A stretch of 64,000 nt of DNA from Mugil cephalus (lineage: Eukaryota; Chordata; Actinopteri; Mugiliformes; Mugilidae), in the NCBI RefSeq assembly GCF_022458985.1, contig NC_061783.1:6292413-6356412 (forward strand), written 5' to 3'. The notes beneath the pieces are model-generated. The model did not search any database, was not told the origin of the DNA, and worked only from the letters and a program-made list of their open reading frames with translations. Numbering within the stretch: position 1 is the first letter of the stretch; the number at the start of each line of letters is the position of its first letter. Made by a program: the position numbers and the translations under genes. Shown here piece after piece: positions 37,092 to 48,900 of the stretch.

Positions 37092-38518
37092 TTCTTGTAC
37101 AGCTATCTTTCAGAGGACTGGTTTTTACGAGATCAGAGTAAGGACACATGTGAATTGAGGCCTTTTTATATTAGCCAGTCATCACTTCTTCACAAGGCTG
37201 TATGAGGGCTGGTCAATGAATGCCCTCACACACACATCCATACAAACACTTTCTTTAAAACACAGTATAGAAACTACAGGTATTATATTGTTATTTCAAA
37301 AAGATTATGACAATAATGTTTGAATATAAATCATATTTCTAATATTACATCTTTTGTAAGAGAAGCAGATGTCATTTGTAAAATTAATGTCTGACCCATA
37401 TGATTGTGGTCAGTTAAAAGTAAAGACTACCACCTGTTATTGGCTATGGCGGCAGCGTTGCTATGATGCGGCGCATCTATTTGCCCTGTCATCACAGAAC
37501 ATTGATAAAACACTACTAGATGACTGCAGAATAAACTAATGGGCAGCACAGCTCTACAAACACTGCCTAATTAACCCAAATAAGCTTTTCTCTTACAGAT
37601 TGTGAGAACCTGAATAGACGAATGGCTTTTGTGTTCCACACTCTTTGGGATGTGTCCAAGAATACGTCTTCCTGTTCTTCTCAGCAGATTATTTGACTAG
37701 CAGATTGCAGAAAGAAAAAGGAAGCATGAGATGCCTCTTCCATCTGCTCCTCTTATAATATGGAGGAAGGCCTCATGACATGATGCTAAATTGTTAAATG
37801 CCTGGCATCTCATTCATTGTGTTCCTGTGAAATATTGTCTTCTCGGCATGTTTTAATCAGTTTGTATCACAAAAGCAAAATGAGGTAAACTGTCACTTTT
37901 CTCTAAAAATGAGAATGGCTATATCTTTTTTCAGTGTGTTGATATTCATAAGTTAGTATTGTGCAATTGTTGGAGCAGCACCATTGTAGTGTTTAGATAG
38001 CCTCTGTGAGCTGTCAGGAATTGAACAGATGCCTCTTGCATAGCACAGATGGAAACATTTCTGAAAACACAGTGGTATTGCCACTTACCCAAGGCCTTTC
38101 CCTGTTTCATTAGTATTTCACAATCTCTTAGTAGCCATTGATCATATTAGCCATCAACATTGATTATTCTTCTTCACATCCACACTGCATGACACCTCTA
38201 ATTAAACCAATCATTACATCTTATCTCTTCATGATTATTTAAATACTAGTGCAGTGGTGTCTATTAAGTGACTCCTGAATTTAGAATAATCCATTAGAAA
38301 TCTTATTCTGTAAGGATGACAGTGTAACACCCTTAACTAATTAATACAACATTTCTATTTTAATAAGACTAGAGTTGATGAACTTGAACACAGGAGGCAA
38401 AACCCTTACCCTAACCTAACGTAACCCTAATCTGTTGTGTTTACTGGATCCAACAACACACTACTAGTGGCCACATACACTATTATGAAAACTGACAGGA
38501 GAAGTAAATATCATTGAT

Positions 38519-38889
38519 CTTGTGACAATAGAGTGTTCTGCTTGGAAACTTTTGGACTTGATGGCAGCAGCCATCCCCAGCAGGATGCAGCCTGACACAG
38601 ACACACACACAAAAACGGTTTAGGAACAACCCAACTATCATGAAGAACAACACAAGGTGGTGCCCTGGCTTCTAAATTCTCTAGATCTTAAACTGATCAA
38701 GTATCCGTAGGATGATCCACAGCAAACCCCCTCAACCCATAGGACCCAAAGACCTTCACTAACAACATTCTGTTTCCAGACACCACAGGACACCCCCAGA
38801 AGGTCCATGTCCATTCTCTGATGAGTCACATGTTCTATGGAGGCACAAGGGCCACCTAGACATTATTAGGAAAGTGGTCATAATGTCAT
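38519..38889 (-). mobile_element. Tc1-ended MITE, reversed and truncated copy
   Basis: Reverse-complement match to 51556-52050. Shared marks include CTTGTGACAATAGAGTGTTCTGC at the left, a GATGATCCACAG phrase in the middle, CTCTGATGAGTCAC near the right and a terminal AAAGTGGTCATAATGTCAT that is the inverse of the partner's left end. The segment corresponding to the partner's far right end is missing. Confidence 0.65.
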
Positions 38890-41640
38890 AATGTGAACTT
38901 TGTAATTTAAACAATATTCTTTGTCAGAATATTGAAACAAAGCAGAATTTGACTGAAAACAAAAGAGAGATAATGCTGCTGAATACTTTGTATTTACAAG
39001 AGCTTCTGGCCCATCAATGCTTCCTGTACTCCAAAACGTGTGAAGGAACTTGAATTAATGATAACTTTTGAACAACTAAACAACTAAAGCTTAGGCAGAG
39101 GCAAGCAGAATTCATGTTCTGTTGGTAGCATTCAACATTTCCTCCCCACCCCTTTAAAATGTTGTATCGTCACCCATTACCTGTAAGTTTCTAAAGGCAC
39201 TTTAAGCACAGTTGCCCAACTGTGTGATGAGGGATGTGTGAGGTATTGGTGGAGCATTGTACTTCTCTTTTTTTTTTTTCATTTGAACTATTTGTGGCAC
39301 CTGTCATATGAACAACTCAGTTCATGCTATGACAGCATTTTAAAGTTGACATTTTGAGTGCTTTTGAAGCCGAGGAACTCACGGCCACAAGGCAGAAACT
39401 GATGATTGCTGCCACTGTTAATGTACAGACATAAGGGAAGAAGCTAGTGGAAGCTAGTGGAAGAAAAATGTAGGAAAACATTTACATAGAAAGACAGTCT
39501 GAAAGGCTAGGGTTTATTTTTACCCATTATTGTATGTCATAATGTTGACTGACAAACGTCTCACTTTGGCATTCCTATTGGACAGAGTATTCCTCCTGAA
39601 GGTACCTGATGTTATGCGGTTCACAAGTGAGTAGTTATCCTTGAGAGTCCAAAGAACAGTTTGGTCCAAAACCAAACCAAACCCTAACCCTAACTCTCAT
39701 TAAAGAAGTAGTCCTGATAGACAATTACATGGCCCTAACCCTGTTTGACCATAGGTAATTAGTTGAACTGGACAACAGAGACATGCACACTAAAGTTCTG
39801 TCTCCTTATCCTATTATCAGTGTTCACAGTTTTGGTTTAGATAATTTCCTGTGCTTACCACTACTGTGCCCCACATACTGTGCACAACTGTATAGTAGCA
39901 CCACAATGACAGAAATCATCTGGGAAGTTGTGTTGCATTACACTTAGATGTGAGTGAGAACTGGACCTGCAGGTGGACATAAATTCAAGGGTTTATATGG
40001 CATTTTCATTGGTGGATCACAAATATCTACATGAACTGTACTTCCACCCCTGTCATTACATAGCCTCGTGACTTTGACCCAAGAGTAAAAGTGTCCAGAA
40101 TGAGAGGCAATGAGAATTTGATTGCAATATATCTATTCCATTTAGATCACAATTGCTGAGCCACCAGTAATTCTGCCAATTAATTCTGCTCATGTCAGGA
40201 TGACACCTTTAGAAGTTCACCCTCCTGGGGGTTACTGACACCCATGTTAAGTGTAAAGGTAATCTGAGCAGCAGCTGTCATGGCATCTCGGTCTGGATGA
40301 ATGGCTTTCCATTTGTAGGAACAGGTGGTACTTCTGTATGTTACTTTTACCTCAAAGAAATACTAGATTGTGTTCTTGACGAGAAATTTATGAACAGCAT
40401 TGCATTACTATTAGAGTAAATGAATAAGAACTGTTTTATTCTAGGTACACTGGATAGTGAGTGTTTATAATTTTGTAGGTATGTAATGTCTGCATAGTCC
40501 ATCCCCCGGGTTTTCATCTGCGCTTGAGACATGTCCACATTGAGTACTTGACATTGTGCTTGACACTGTGTCCTGGATACGTGACTCAACAAGACTTGAA
40601 TTGCTATGGCAGGGTGAAGACAAGTCACCAAATTCCAGAGAGAAGGACCCACACTATTTCTAGACTTAGACTCCTGCAGAGCTCAGTGTCCTGGCTTTGT
40701 TGAGATGTGCAAATGTTTTTTAAATCATGAAAAGAAAAATTGTGATTCACATTAAATTATCAACTAAGCTAGCAAACAGTTAGTGCTTGGGCTTGACAAT
40801 ATAATACAGTATGTTCAGAACATATTTCTCAGGCTGGCTTTTTCTCGCAGCCTCTGACCTGTTTACGTCAGCTTCAGACTTATTTCAGTTTTGCTTTTAC
40901 AGTTCTTAATGACGTCCTTCTCTTGGTACAATGTGTATGTTGTCGTCCACAAGGTATAGCTACCTGGAGGACAAGGAGCAATCCTTTGAGGACAACAAAG
41001 AATACATATTTTATCCAGGGAAGAAAAACGAAGTGAAAGAAAACCACAAAAGGAAGCACTATCAAACATGGGAGTCAGACTCAGACATCACAGACAGAAT
41101 CACCAGTCGAGGAAAAGAAGAGGCCAATCAGGTTAACCTGAATGAATTCCTCCATCTGCAAACCTAATTCATGCAAGTTTCTGATTGACAACACTCGCAG
41201 ATGTTCCTAACACAAACCTAAACTTGGATGAGCGGTGAAATGCCTCCAAGAAAACTCACACAAGTCCAGTTGCCTTCATTTTAGGATTGTTTCTGATATA
41301 TCATGACCTGGATAAGTGAGAATCTTCACGGGTCTAAAGGAAAAAGCCCACACGCTTAAAATGTTGTGAAACGTCAGCAGGTGTTTGGATGTGCACAAAT
41401 ATTGCTCTACCCATCTTTTCCAGAAGGTGTTTTTTTAAAGAACAAAAGGAGGTCATGTTTGCACATTCTCACAAGGCTGCCATCAGATGAAATGTAAACA
41501 GTTGAGTGGTACATTCACTTCCACTGGCCAAGTAAACAGCTTTGTAGGAATAAAACTGCATTGTATTTCGCTTCTAAACATAGTAATTTGGGACATGCAG
41601 AATGTAAAAAAGAAAAAGCAGAAATCCCTCTTCATGAAGT
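38890..41640. other. Gene-free intergenic stretch
   Basis: AT-rich, with poly-T at about 39269 and short CCCTAACC runs near 39685. No coding exon is supported; frames at 40347-40652 (minus) and 40931-41167 (plus) lack recognisable motifs. Confidence 0.55.
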
Positions 41641-42450
41641 CTTTTGTTACAATCTTATACCCTTCGGATACCTTCTCTGCTTCTAAGGTTCGGCTTAAAT
41701 CATAAGGGCTCTTACCCTGAACCATCGCTTATCCATGCTACTATAGGTGTAGGCTGCTGGGGGACTTCCCATGACGCACTGATGCCCTTTGCTTTGTTCT
41801 CTCTCACTATCCATGCATCCATGTGCTACGACTGTACAGCATGTTATTATCTGCATGTCCACCACCCCCCCCCTTTTTCTCGTGAGTGTCCCCAGGCTGG
41901 AGCTGTGTGCTTCTGATCTGCAGAGCTTCATTCATCCTGACCCCATCAACACCTCCAGTGTACTTGACTTGTAGTTATCCATTCCTACCTGAATGCATAA
42001 TTCTCTAAGCTCTTCGTGACATTATATTCATACAATATAACAGTTAACTCACCTGTTTTTTTGTCCCTATAACAGTAACTCCATGAGCACTCTGTATACA
42101 CATTTCTACAATGAATACATTGATTGCTTTATCCTTTTGAATCATGCGTCATCTATATCTTGTTCTCTTGTCTGAATGCTGTTTAAACACTGCATGTATG
42201 CTTTATTCAGATGCGGTATGTATGAATTTATCTAATTCCCTCTGTTGCTCCTCCTCCTCCTCCTCCTCTATGCCCTCCTCTCATCTCTCTTTTTCTATCT
42301 CTCTACCCGGCTGGCCTCAAGCAGATGGGTCCCCCATATGAGCTGGGTTCTGCTCACATTTTTTTCCTGTTAAAAGGGAGTTTTTCTTTGCCATCCTACT
42401 TTCTCTAGGGGTTTCAGGCCCTGGGTTCTGTAAAGCGTTTTGAAAGAATT
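41640..42450 (+). repeat. Degenerate teleost dispersed repeat
   Basis: Carries the phrase CCTGTTAAAAGGGAGTTTTT near 42368, followed by a GTAAAGCG.TTTGA-type tail, and upstream a GGCTGCTGGGGGACTTCCCATGA-like passage near 41751. These are landmarks of a very common dispersed repeat in spiny-rayed fish genomes. A TCC microsatellite lies at 42247-42269. Recognised from memory; the class (LINE 3' end or SINE) is not resolved. Confidence 0.6.
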
Positions 42451-42629
42451 TGGACTGGATTTTAGAAGGGATTTAGAGGTAATTTATGCTGCTATCTTCT
42501 AAACGTTCTTTCTTAACATAACATTGTGTGTTTAAAATGTACTAAATAATTGTGCTGATATTTAATAGAACTGTTAATACAATAATTGTGATGAAAGACA
42601 CTTGATTATATTGCTGGATTGACTGGCTG

Positions 42630-43600
42630 CTTTAGTAGGTACACCTGTTCGGCTACTTGTTAGCTAATAGCTAATCAGCCAATCACATGGCTGCAATTCA
42701 ATGCATTCAGACATATAAAGGTGATCAAGACGACTTGCTGAAGTTCAAACCGAGCATCAGAATGGAGACGAAAAGAGATTTAAGTGACTTTGAACATGGT
42801 ATGGTTGTTGGTGCCAGACGGGCTGGTCTGAGTATTTCAGAAACTGCTGATCTACTGGGATTTTCACGCACAACCATCTCTAGGGTTTACAGAGAATGAC
42901 CACACCGGGTGCCATTCCTGTCAGCTAAGAACAGCAAACTGAGACTATAGTTGGCACAGACTCACCAAAATTGGACAATAGAAGATTGGAAAAACATTGC
43001 CTGTTCTGACGAGTCTTGATTTCAGCTTTGACATTCGGATGGCAGGGTCAGAATTTGGTGTAAACAACATGAAAGCATGGATCCATCCTGCCTTGTATCA
43101 ACGGTTCAGGCTGGTGGTGGTGGTGTAATGGTGTAGGGGGGATATTTTCTTGGAATACTTTGGGCCCCTTTGTACAAACTGAGCATGGTTTAAATACCAC
43201 AGCCTACCTGAGTATTGTTGCTGACCATGTCCATCCCTTTATGACCACAGTGTAACATCTTCTGACGGCTACTTCCAGCAGGATAATGCACCATGTCACA
43301 AAGCTCATATCATCTCAAACTAGTTTCTAGAACATGAACATTGAGTTCACTGTACTCCAATGGCCTCCACAGTCACCAGATCTCAATCCAATAGAGCACC
43401 TTTGGGATGTGGTGGAATGGGAGATTCTCATCATAGATGTGCAGCCGACAAATCTGCAGCAACTGTGTGATGCTGCCATGTCAACATGGACCAAAATCTC
43501 TGAGGAATGTTTCCAACACCTTATTGAAAGTATGCCACGAAGAACTAATGCAGTTCTGAAGTCAAAGGGGACCCATCCACCTAAATGTAGGTACAGGGAC
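42630..43600 (+). mobile_element. Broken Tc1-like DNA transposon
   Basis: Starts near TAGGTACACCTGTTCGG. Frame 42687-42899 encodes the N-terminal helix-turn-helix of a Tc1-type transposase (DFEHGMVVGARRAGLS, then DLLGFSRTTIS). It then jumps at about 42897 straight to sequence matching the middle of the usual gene, implying an internal deletion. The catalytic part continues in fragments. Frame 43334-43666 holds the diagnostic SPDLNPIEHLWD block with the second Asp and the Glu of the DDE triad. Frames are broken by stops and indels, so it is inactive. The 3' terminal repeat is not clear, suggesting end truncation. Confidence 0.88.
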
Positions 43601-43974
43601 AAACCAGTAAGTAGGAAGCACATCTTGGCACCTTATATAGTGACAGGAAAGCCCTGTAAGCTTTAATACCCTTCAGTACTGATGAGACTGCTGCTCGTCC
43701 TTGTCATCTTAATCCTGAATGTATCCTGCAAGTATAACAGTATTCATTGGTAAGGATGTTGTACCTCAACTCTCATTTATATTCCTGTATTTGGCAAATA
43801 TCAAAACCACAACAACAAAATGTGGATTCAGAGAAACGCAATAAAAAGATCCCATTAGATTCTTTCCTATGGGTGACCGTTTTACAAAAAATGGCTTTAA
43901 GGTTAATGAAATGAAGCACTCAGAGTTATTTCATACAAAGTACTGTATAAACAAACTAAGTTCTTACAGTTTTT

Positions 43975-44230
43975 CAAGCTACTTGCCAGGTAGGTTGTTC
44001 TGGATTTAGTTCATCTAAGTGTCTTCATGTAATCCCAGACTGAATCCATGATGCTGAGATCAGGTCCAGACTCTGAATCTGGGCTTATGTGACACATCTT
44101 TGATGGTGTTGGGTACTTGCACAGCCCTATATATACACCGCATGAGAACTGATCGCTCAATTAACCATTCATGTGGCAGTACCAAATAATGTGCAGATCT
44201 GAGAATGTCTTTGTGACTTTGAATCCAATA
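43975..44230 (-). pseudogene. Fragments of a second Tc1-like transposase
   Basis: On the minus strand, 44075 down to 44020 translates to a degenerate DLNIIES.WDYMK-type motif, the DLNxIE block of Tc1 transposases. It differs from the element at 42630-43600, and the strand is opposite. Adjacent plus-strand sequence near 44180-44250 (CAAATAATGTGCAGA, AATCCAATAG) resembles another piece of the same domain. Short and decayed. Confidence 0.45.
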
Positions 44231-47200
44231 GCATTAATGTGTTGAATTGTTATTTAGAAATCATCGTTATTATCCAGCCATGTGGGCATGGATCTCAAAT
44301 CTCTGCGACACCAAAAACATTTGGGTGTTTTGAAAGCAAAGTTAGGCCAGAGTCAGGATTGGTATCCTGCTCCTTATAAACACCTCTCTGAGTTAACATT
44401 GAGTCAGTGCTTTTCAGCTGAAATCAAAATCAAGAAAGACTTGGGGCAAAACTATCCTCCCACAACAAATTTTATAAACCTCTCATCACCCCCAGGACAC
44501 CCATGTTTTTCACAGCGCAGAACCAGAGAAAGGAGAGACCCAGAAATACTCCTGTTCACAATATCTCTGATTACAATTAAGTTCATCAAGACAAATCCTA
44601 ATATAATGTTTTGACAGTGTGTCACTTTCAATTACTACTACAATCTGTATCAGTGGAGATGTCCTTTGTTTCAGGAGCTTTAGCGGCATGCTAACATGGC
44701 ACTGAATGTTGACTATTCTAGATGAAGATGATTTCCAAAAGCTCCTTCTGGCAAACATGGAGTCAAAGTTAAACACAAATTTTTAACTCATTAGTTTTGT
44801 TTTCTGGTCCATAAACTCCCTTCTATCTACTTTGCTGCTGCAGCACAAGGCAGCTGTTTTTACTACTAAATCCTCTGTAGACAGGCTGCTGATCAGTGAC
44901 TGTCTATAAAGAGGGCTCAGTCAAGTGTCTTCAGCAATCGCTATCTTGACGCAACCTAACTCCTAAATAATTAAAAACTGCATGAAGAAGAGGACCGTGA
45001 TTGGAGCTTAGGTGGGGGTGTGTTAGCATCAGTGTGGCCACCTAAGCACACAGCTATAATATCTCACAGCACCCACCTATCACTCAAAGCAGCCACTCCT
45101 TTCATGCATAGCTAATGTTGCATAATGCATGTATTAACATTATGCATAACCTCATATAAAACTTCACCCCGTGCAACAAATGCAAACACATATTCAAACA
45201 GACGTCACTGAATGCAGCTTTAAAAATACCCGAACATTAGGCTCATGTAATGTCAAACTATCACAGAATGTGCCAAGCGTTGCTTTTCATGGTTGAGGGA
45301 GCTAGTTCTTTTCAAAGGTTTTCAAGGCCAAAAGCAATAACACAGAGTTCTGTGTATTTTGTCGAGTTAAATTCCTGCATTAGTTGCCATTTGACAGTAT
45401 ACTGACCTCCTTGTGGGGATTTGCAGGCAAAGCCACAGTGTGTTGCTCATGGTGTGCAAGCATGTCAAGTGTTATTAATGTTAGACCGGGGAAGGGAGAA
45501 GGAGGACCCCAGCTGCAGCTGTCAGTGTGGGCAATGTGGAGGTTATTACACCAAATATCAGGGGAAACAGCCTGCCCTGCTCACCATGAGAGTCTGTCAG
45601 TCTTGACCCAACCGAAAAGATCCACAAGCCTGTTTTAGTGACTAAATTCAAAAAGATATACTCAGTATACTGAAGGAATCTCAGATGTTGTGTGCTGTGT
45701 GTTAATGTTGAATTCCCTGTAGTCTGATTTGAACATCATCATTTTCATGAGTTAATTAGGTATTTCACCAAATGAGGTGGTGGTTGCATGAGTTCAGATT
45801 TTTTAAAATCATTTATTACGCGATGAAAGTCAAGAGGACACATACTAGTCTAGACTACGACTAGTACATATATACTGAGCGCTGCAGATATGCATAGCCT
45901 GTATAAAAACAGGCTGCAACTCAGCACCATCAATAGCATTTCATAGTACTCCACGGCTTGTTGCAAGATCTCTGTGTACTGCGGCTAAGGGTTGAATATC
46001 TTTGTCTTCTCTCTTTTACAGCAGGGTGTTTATTAATAATTGACTGCTTGGACTTTTCCTCTGCTAGCGTTAGCGGATGCCTTTTCAGATGAGTGTGCAT
46101 TGCAGTCGTACTACTTAATCGTATTTCAGAACTGACTTACATATTTTGCATGTCACAGTAGCATGGGCTTCATCTTTAGTGGAGTATTTCTGCACACTTG
46201 ATAAGCTCCTGACCTGTCTTCTTGGAGGTGCACATGTTGTCATGTGATGCTTAAATTGTCACTGCACAGCAATAAGGTCGATAAACTGAGGACCAGTCAA
46301 CTAGTCGGTCCAGCTCCTTGGGTCATCCTCTTTTCAGTGAGCAGTAACTTGAATTATGCAGCCAACATTAGTGCCGATTAATATTTGTTTGATGTGAGTG
46401 CTCACATAATCTTTTCTCTTGTAGAGCTGCAAAACTGTCAGTTTGGTTTGGAGTGAAATTTAATATTGGTGAAGTCACTACACTTCAACCCTTCTGAATT
46501 TGGTTTAGGCCAACTTAAAATTGTTTTTTCATTGATAGGCCAAGCCAAAAATCATGGCCAATGACGAATGAGTACAGTTGATCATCATACTTGCCAACCT
46601 CCACACATCCCAGCCTAAATTGGGAGATCAAAACAAACCAGGGTATCTGGGGATCTTCTCCCAGGGTCCTATTCATTTCAGAGACAGTTTTCCTCCATTC
46701 CAGTGAATTTATGGACTCATTTCAGGACCAATATGTGGAAAGCGGGACGGGGAACTCACTGAACCATCTGGAGTGTTGGCAGTTTACTATGATCCACAAA
46801 CAAATGATATTTAAAGGAAGAGAGAAAAAAAGGCACATTGTTGAAAGATAGAACAAAGAAAGACTTTAAAGCTAGAAAAACAGATCAGATCAGAAACACA
46901 AAGGAATAAAGTTTTTCGCCTAACTACCTTGTTTGACTTTGTCAGAATTCTCTTGTTACAACAGCACTAGATGGTCTGTATCACACTACTAATAAATGAT
47001 TAAGGAATTTAATGTATAAACACCATTGTCTAATGGTGACTGGATTTTGTATAGTAGTGGGGTTCACTTCATATAATTGGTTGATTTGTCTGACCTGTCC
47101 TAAGTGAACTAAATGTTGTACTGTGCTTTTGACATGTCTTATCGTTCTATTAAAACACAGTGAGGTTAATAGGCTAACTAGCATGGTACAAGCACATGCA

Positions 47201-48420
47201 AGTTAGTTAGCATGGAACCAGCCATCTACATTCATCCTAGTGGTGGAATTCATAAATCCCTTTACTGATTTGAATCATCTGAATTTCAGACTTTCACTGA
47301 AGCTAAGTGCTTGTCTCAAATGCACAACAGTATGGGAATGTGTTACGTGGTCAGGTCTGATTTGGATCATTCAGTTCAGTAGCATATTCAGCCGTTGCTA
47401 GCTCAAGCTGTTAGGTTAAGTTCAGTAAAACAGTATGTACAAGCACTGAACATGTGGTTAATAGCTCTGCAGCCAGCTGTTTACACCAATACCTTCAGAT
47501 TATGACTTGCTAGGCCTATGACTGTGTCTGATATGCTTTTAACCAGAAAGCAACACAAACATGAGTCACTCTCAGTCACCCCCGAGGAGGTGATTCATTC
47601 TGTTACAGTGGTCAATTCAGTCTTTTTATCTTATTCTTTGAAAGAAAGTAAATGCACATTAATCTTTTCACTGAGGTTACAGTATAAGGTGAAAGCAACG
47701 CCATTAGACCTACTCATGGATGGGAAAAAAATCTGTTTTCATAGATCTCTTATCATTCATGAAACTTAAACAACATAAACAACTCAAACAAATGTATGTT
47801 TAGCATGTGAATACAGCAGGTTTTACAGTGAAGGAATCTGGCACTTTCATTGCAACCTTTGTCTCCCTTGTTCTGCACCGTCATCCAGCAATTTTCCGCC
47901 ATCCATAAAAGTGTTGAGGCTGCTTCTAAACATAGACAGACTGAACACTTTCCCCCCGAAGGCTATTTTAGTTTTTCTTGCAGATCCAAATGTAACCCGG
48001 AGATTTGACTATATATCAGTTCTGCAAAGCGTTAATTAACTGTGAATGATACAGAAGTTGTTCCTCATTCTTTAATACTGAAGTTAGGCTGGGGGAGAGC
48101 CTTCCTAGGGGGAAGCTGGAGCTGAGAAGATCAGAGGGTGAAATGGCTGGATAATCACATCCTGTTCATATTTAATTGCTGTAGGAAAGAAGACCATTTC
48201 AGCCCCTTTAACGCGAAGGCAAATTTAGCTAGTTCGTATGAATCTACTGTATCTGTACACTGACCCTACATGCCTCCATGCAATGTATGTGTTAGTGATC
48301 TATACTTATATATATTGGGTAAACTGTCCGCAGATCAAGATGCATTATGAGTGAACATTCAATCTGGTTTTGATTTGTCCAGCAGTTATTCTTTCATTCA
48401 TCATCTATTACTGCTTACGC
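44231..48420. other. Gene-free intergenic stretch
   Basis: No gene is supported. Frames such as 44282-44614 and 45384-45638 show no domain. The stretch is AT-rich with little recognisable repeat content. Confidence 0.55.
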
Positions 48421-48900
48421 TCGGTAGCAGAGGGTTGAGTGGCGGCTGGAGCCCATCCTGGCAGTCGTTACGCAAGAGGTGGAGTACACCCTAGCCACCA
48501 GTCTTTTACAAATACAAACAACCATTCACGTGGACACTTACTGTCAAGCTGTGGAGCAGAAAACGCAGGCACACGGAGAACACACAAATTTTCTGGTTGT
48601 GAAGCATCAGTGCTAACCTCTGTATCACTCAAATATAACAAATAGAATTAAATATTTCCATTAAACCTGGCTTAAAATTGTGTTGCCTGAATAGCCAAAT
48701 GTTAACATTCTCTAATGGTGCAAGTACCACGTTGATTTTAGAACTTAAGGTCTTAATTCTTGAGAGTTTAGGTGTCATGGTTCAGTAGGTTGCACTGTCA
48801 CATTTAAAAGGTCATAGTTTCAAACCTGTCAGCAAGCCAGGACCTTTCTTTTCAGTGTGCATTCTGTGTTTGAATTAACATGTTCTCATACATTAACATG
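48420..48900. repeat. Two inverted fragments of a teleost dispersed repeat
   Basis: The first piece (48420-48640) has GGCTGGAGCCCATCCTGGC, GGTGGAGTACACCCTAG and AACCATTCACGTGGACAC, landmarks of a dispersed teleost repeat often seen in this order. The second (48770-48900) reads as its 3' end on the other strand (GGTTGCACTGTCAC, then TTTCAAACC, then CATGTTCTC). Both are decayed. Confidence 0.55.

Larger units (their letters stand above)
32381..38510. other. Gene-free intergenic stretch
   Basis: No gene is supported. Contents include open frames of 100-148 codons (32578-32982, 36614-37060) without recognisable domains, a TG microsatellite at 37074-37091, a short exon-like frame at 36260-36337 (listed separately) and a CNE-like block at 34555-34720. 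Confidence 0.55.

Noticed and set aside
38400-38432. CCCTAACC-type runs here and near 39685 as interstitial telomere repeats
   Set aside because: Only one to three imperfect units each; chance is adequate.
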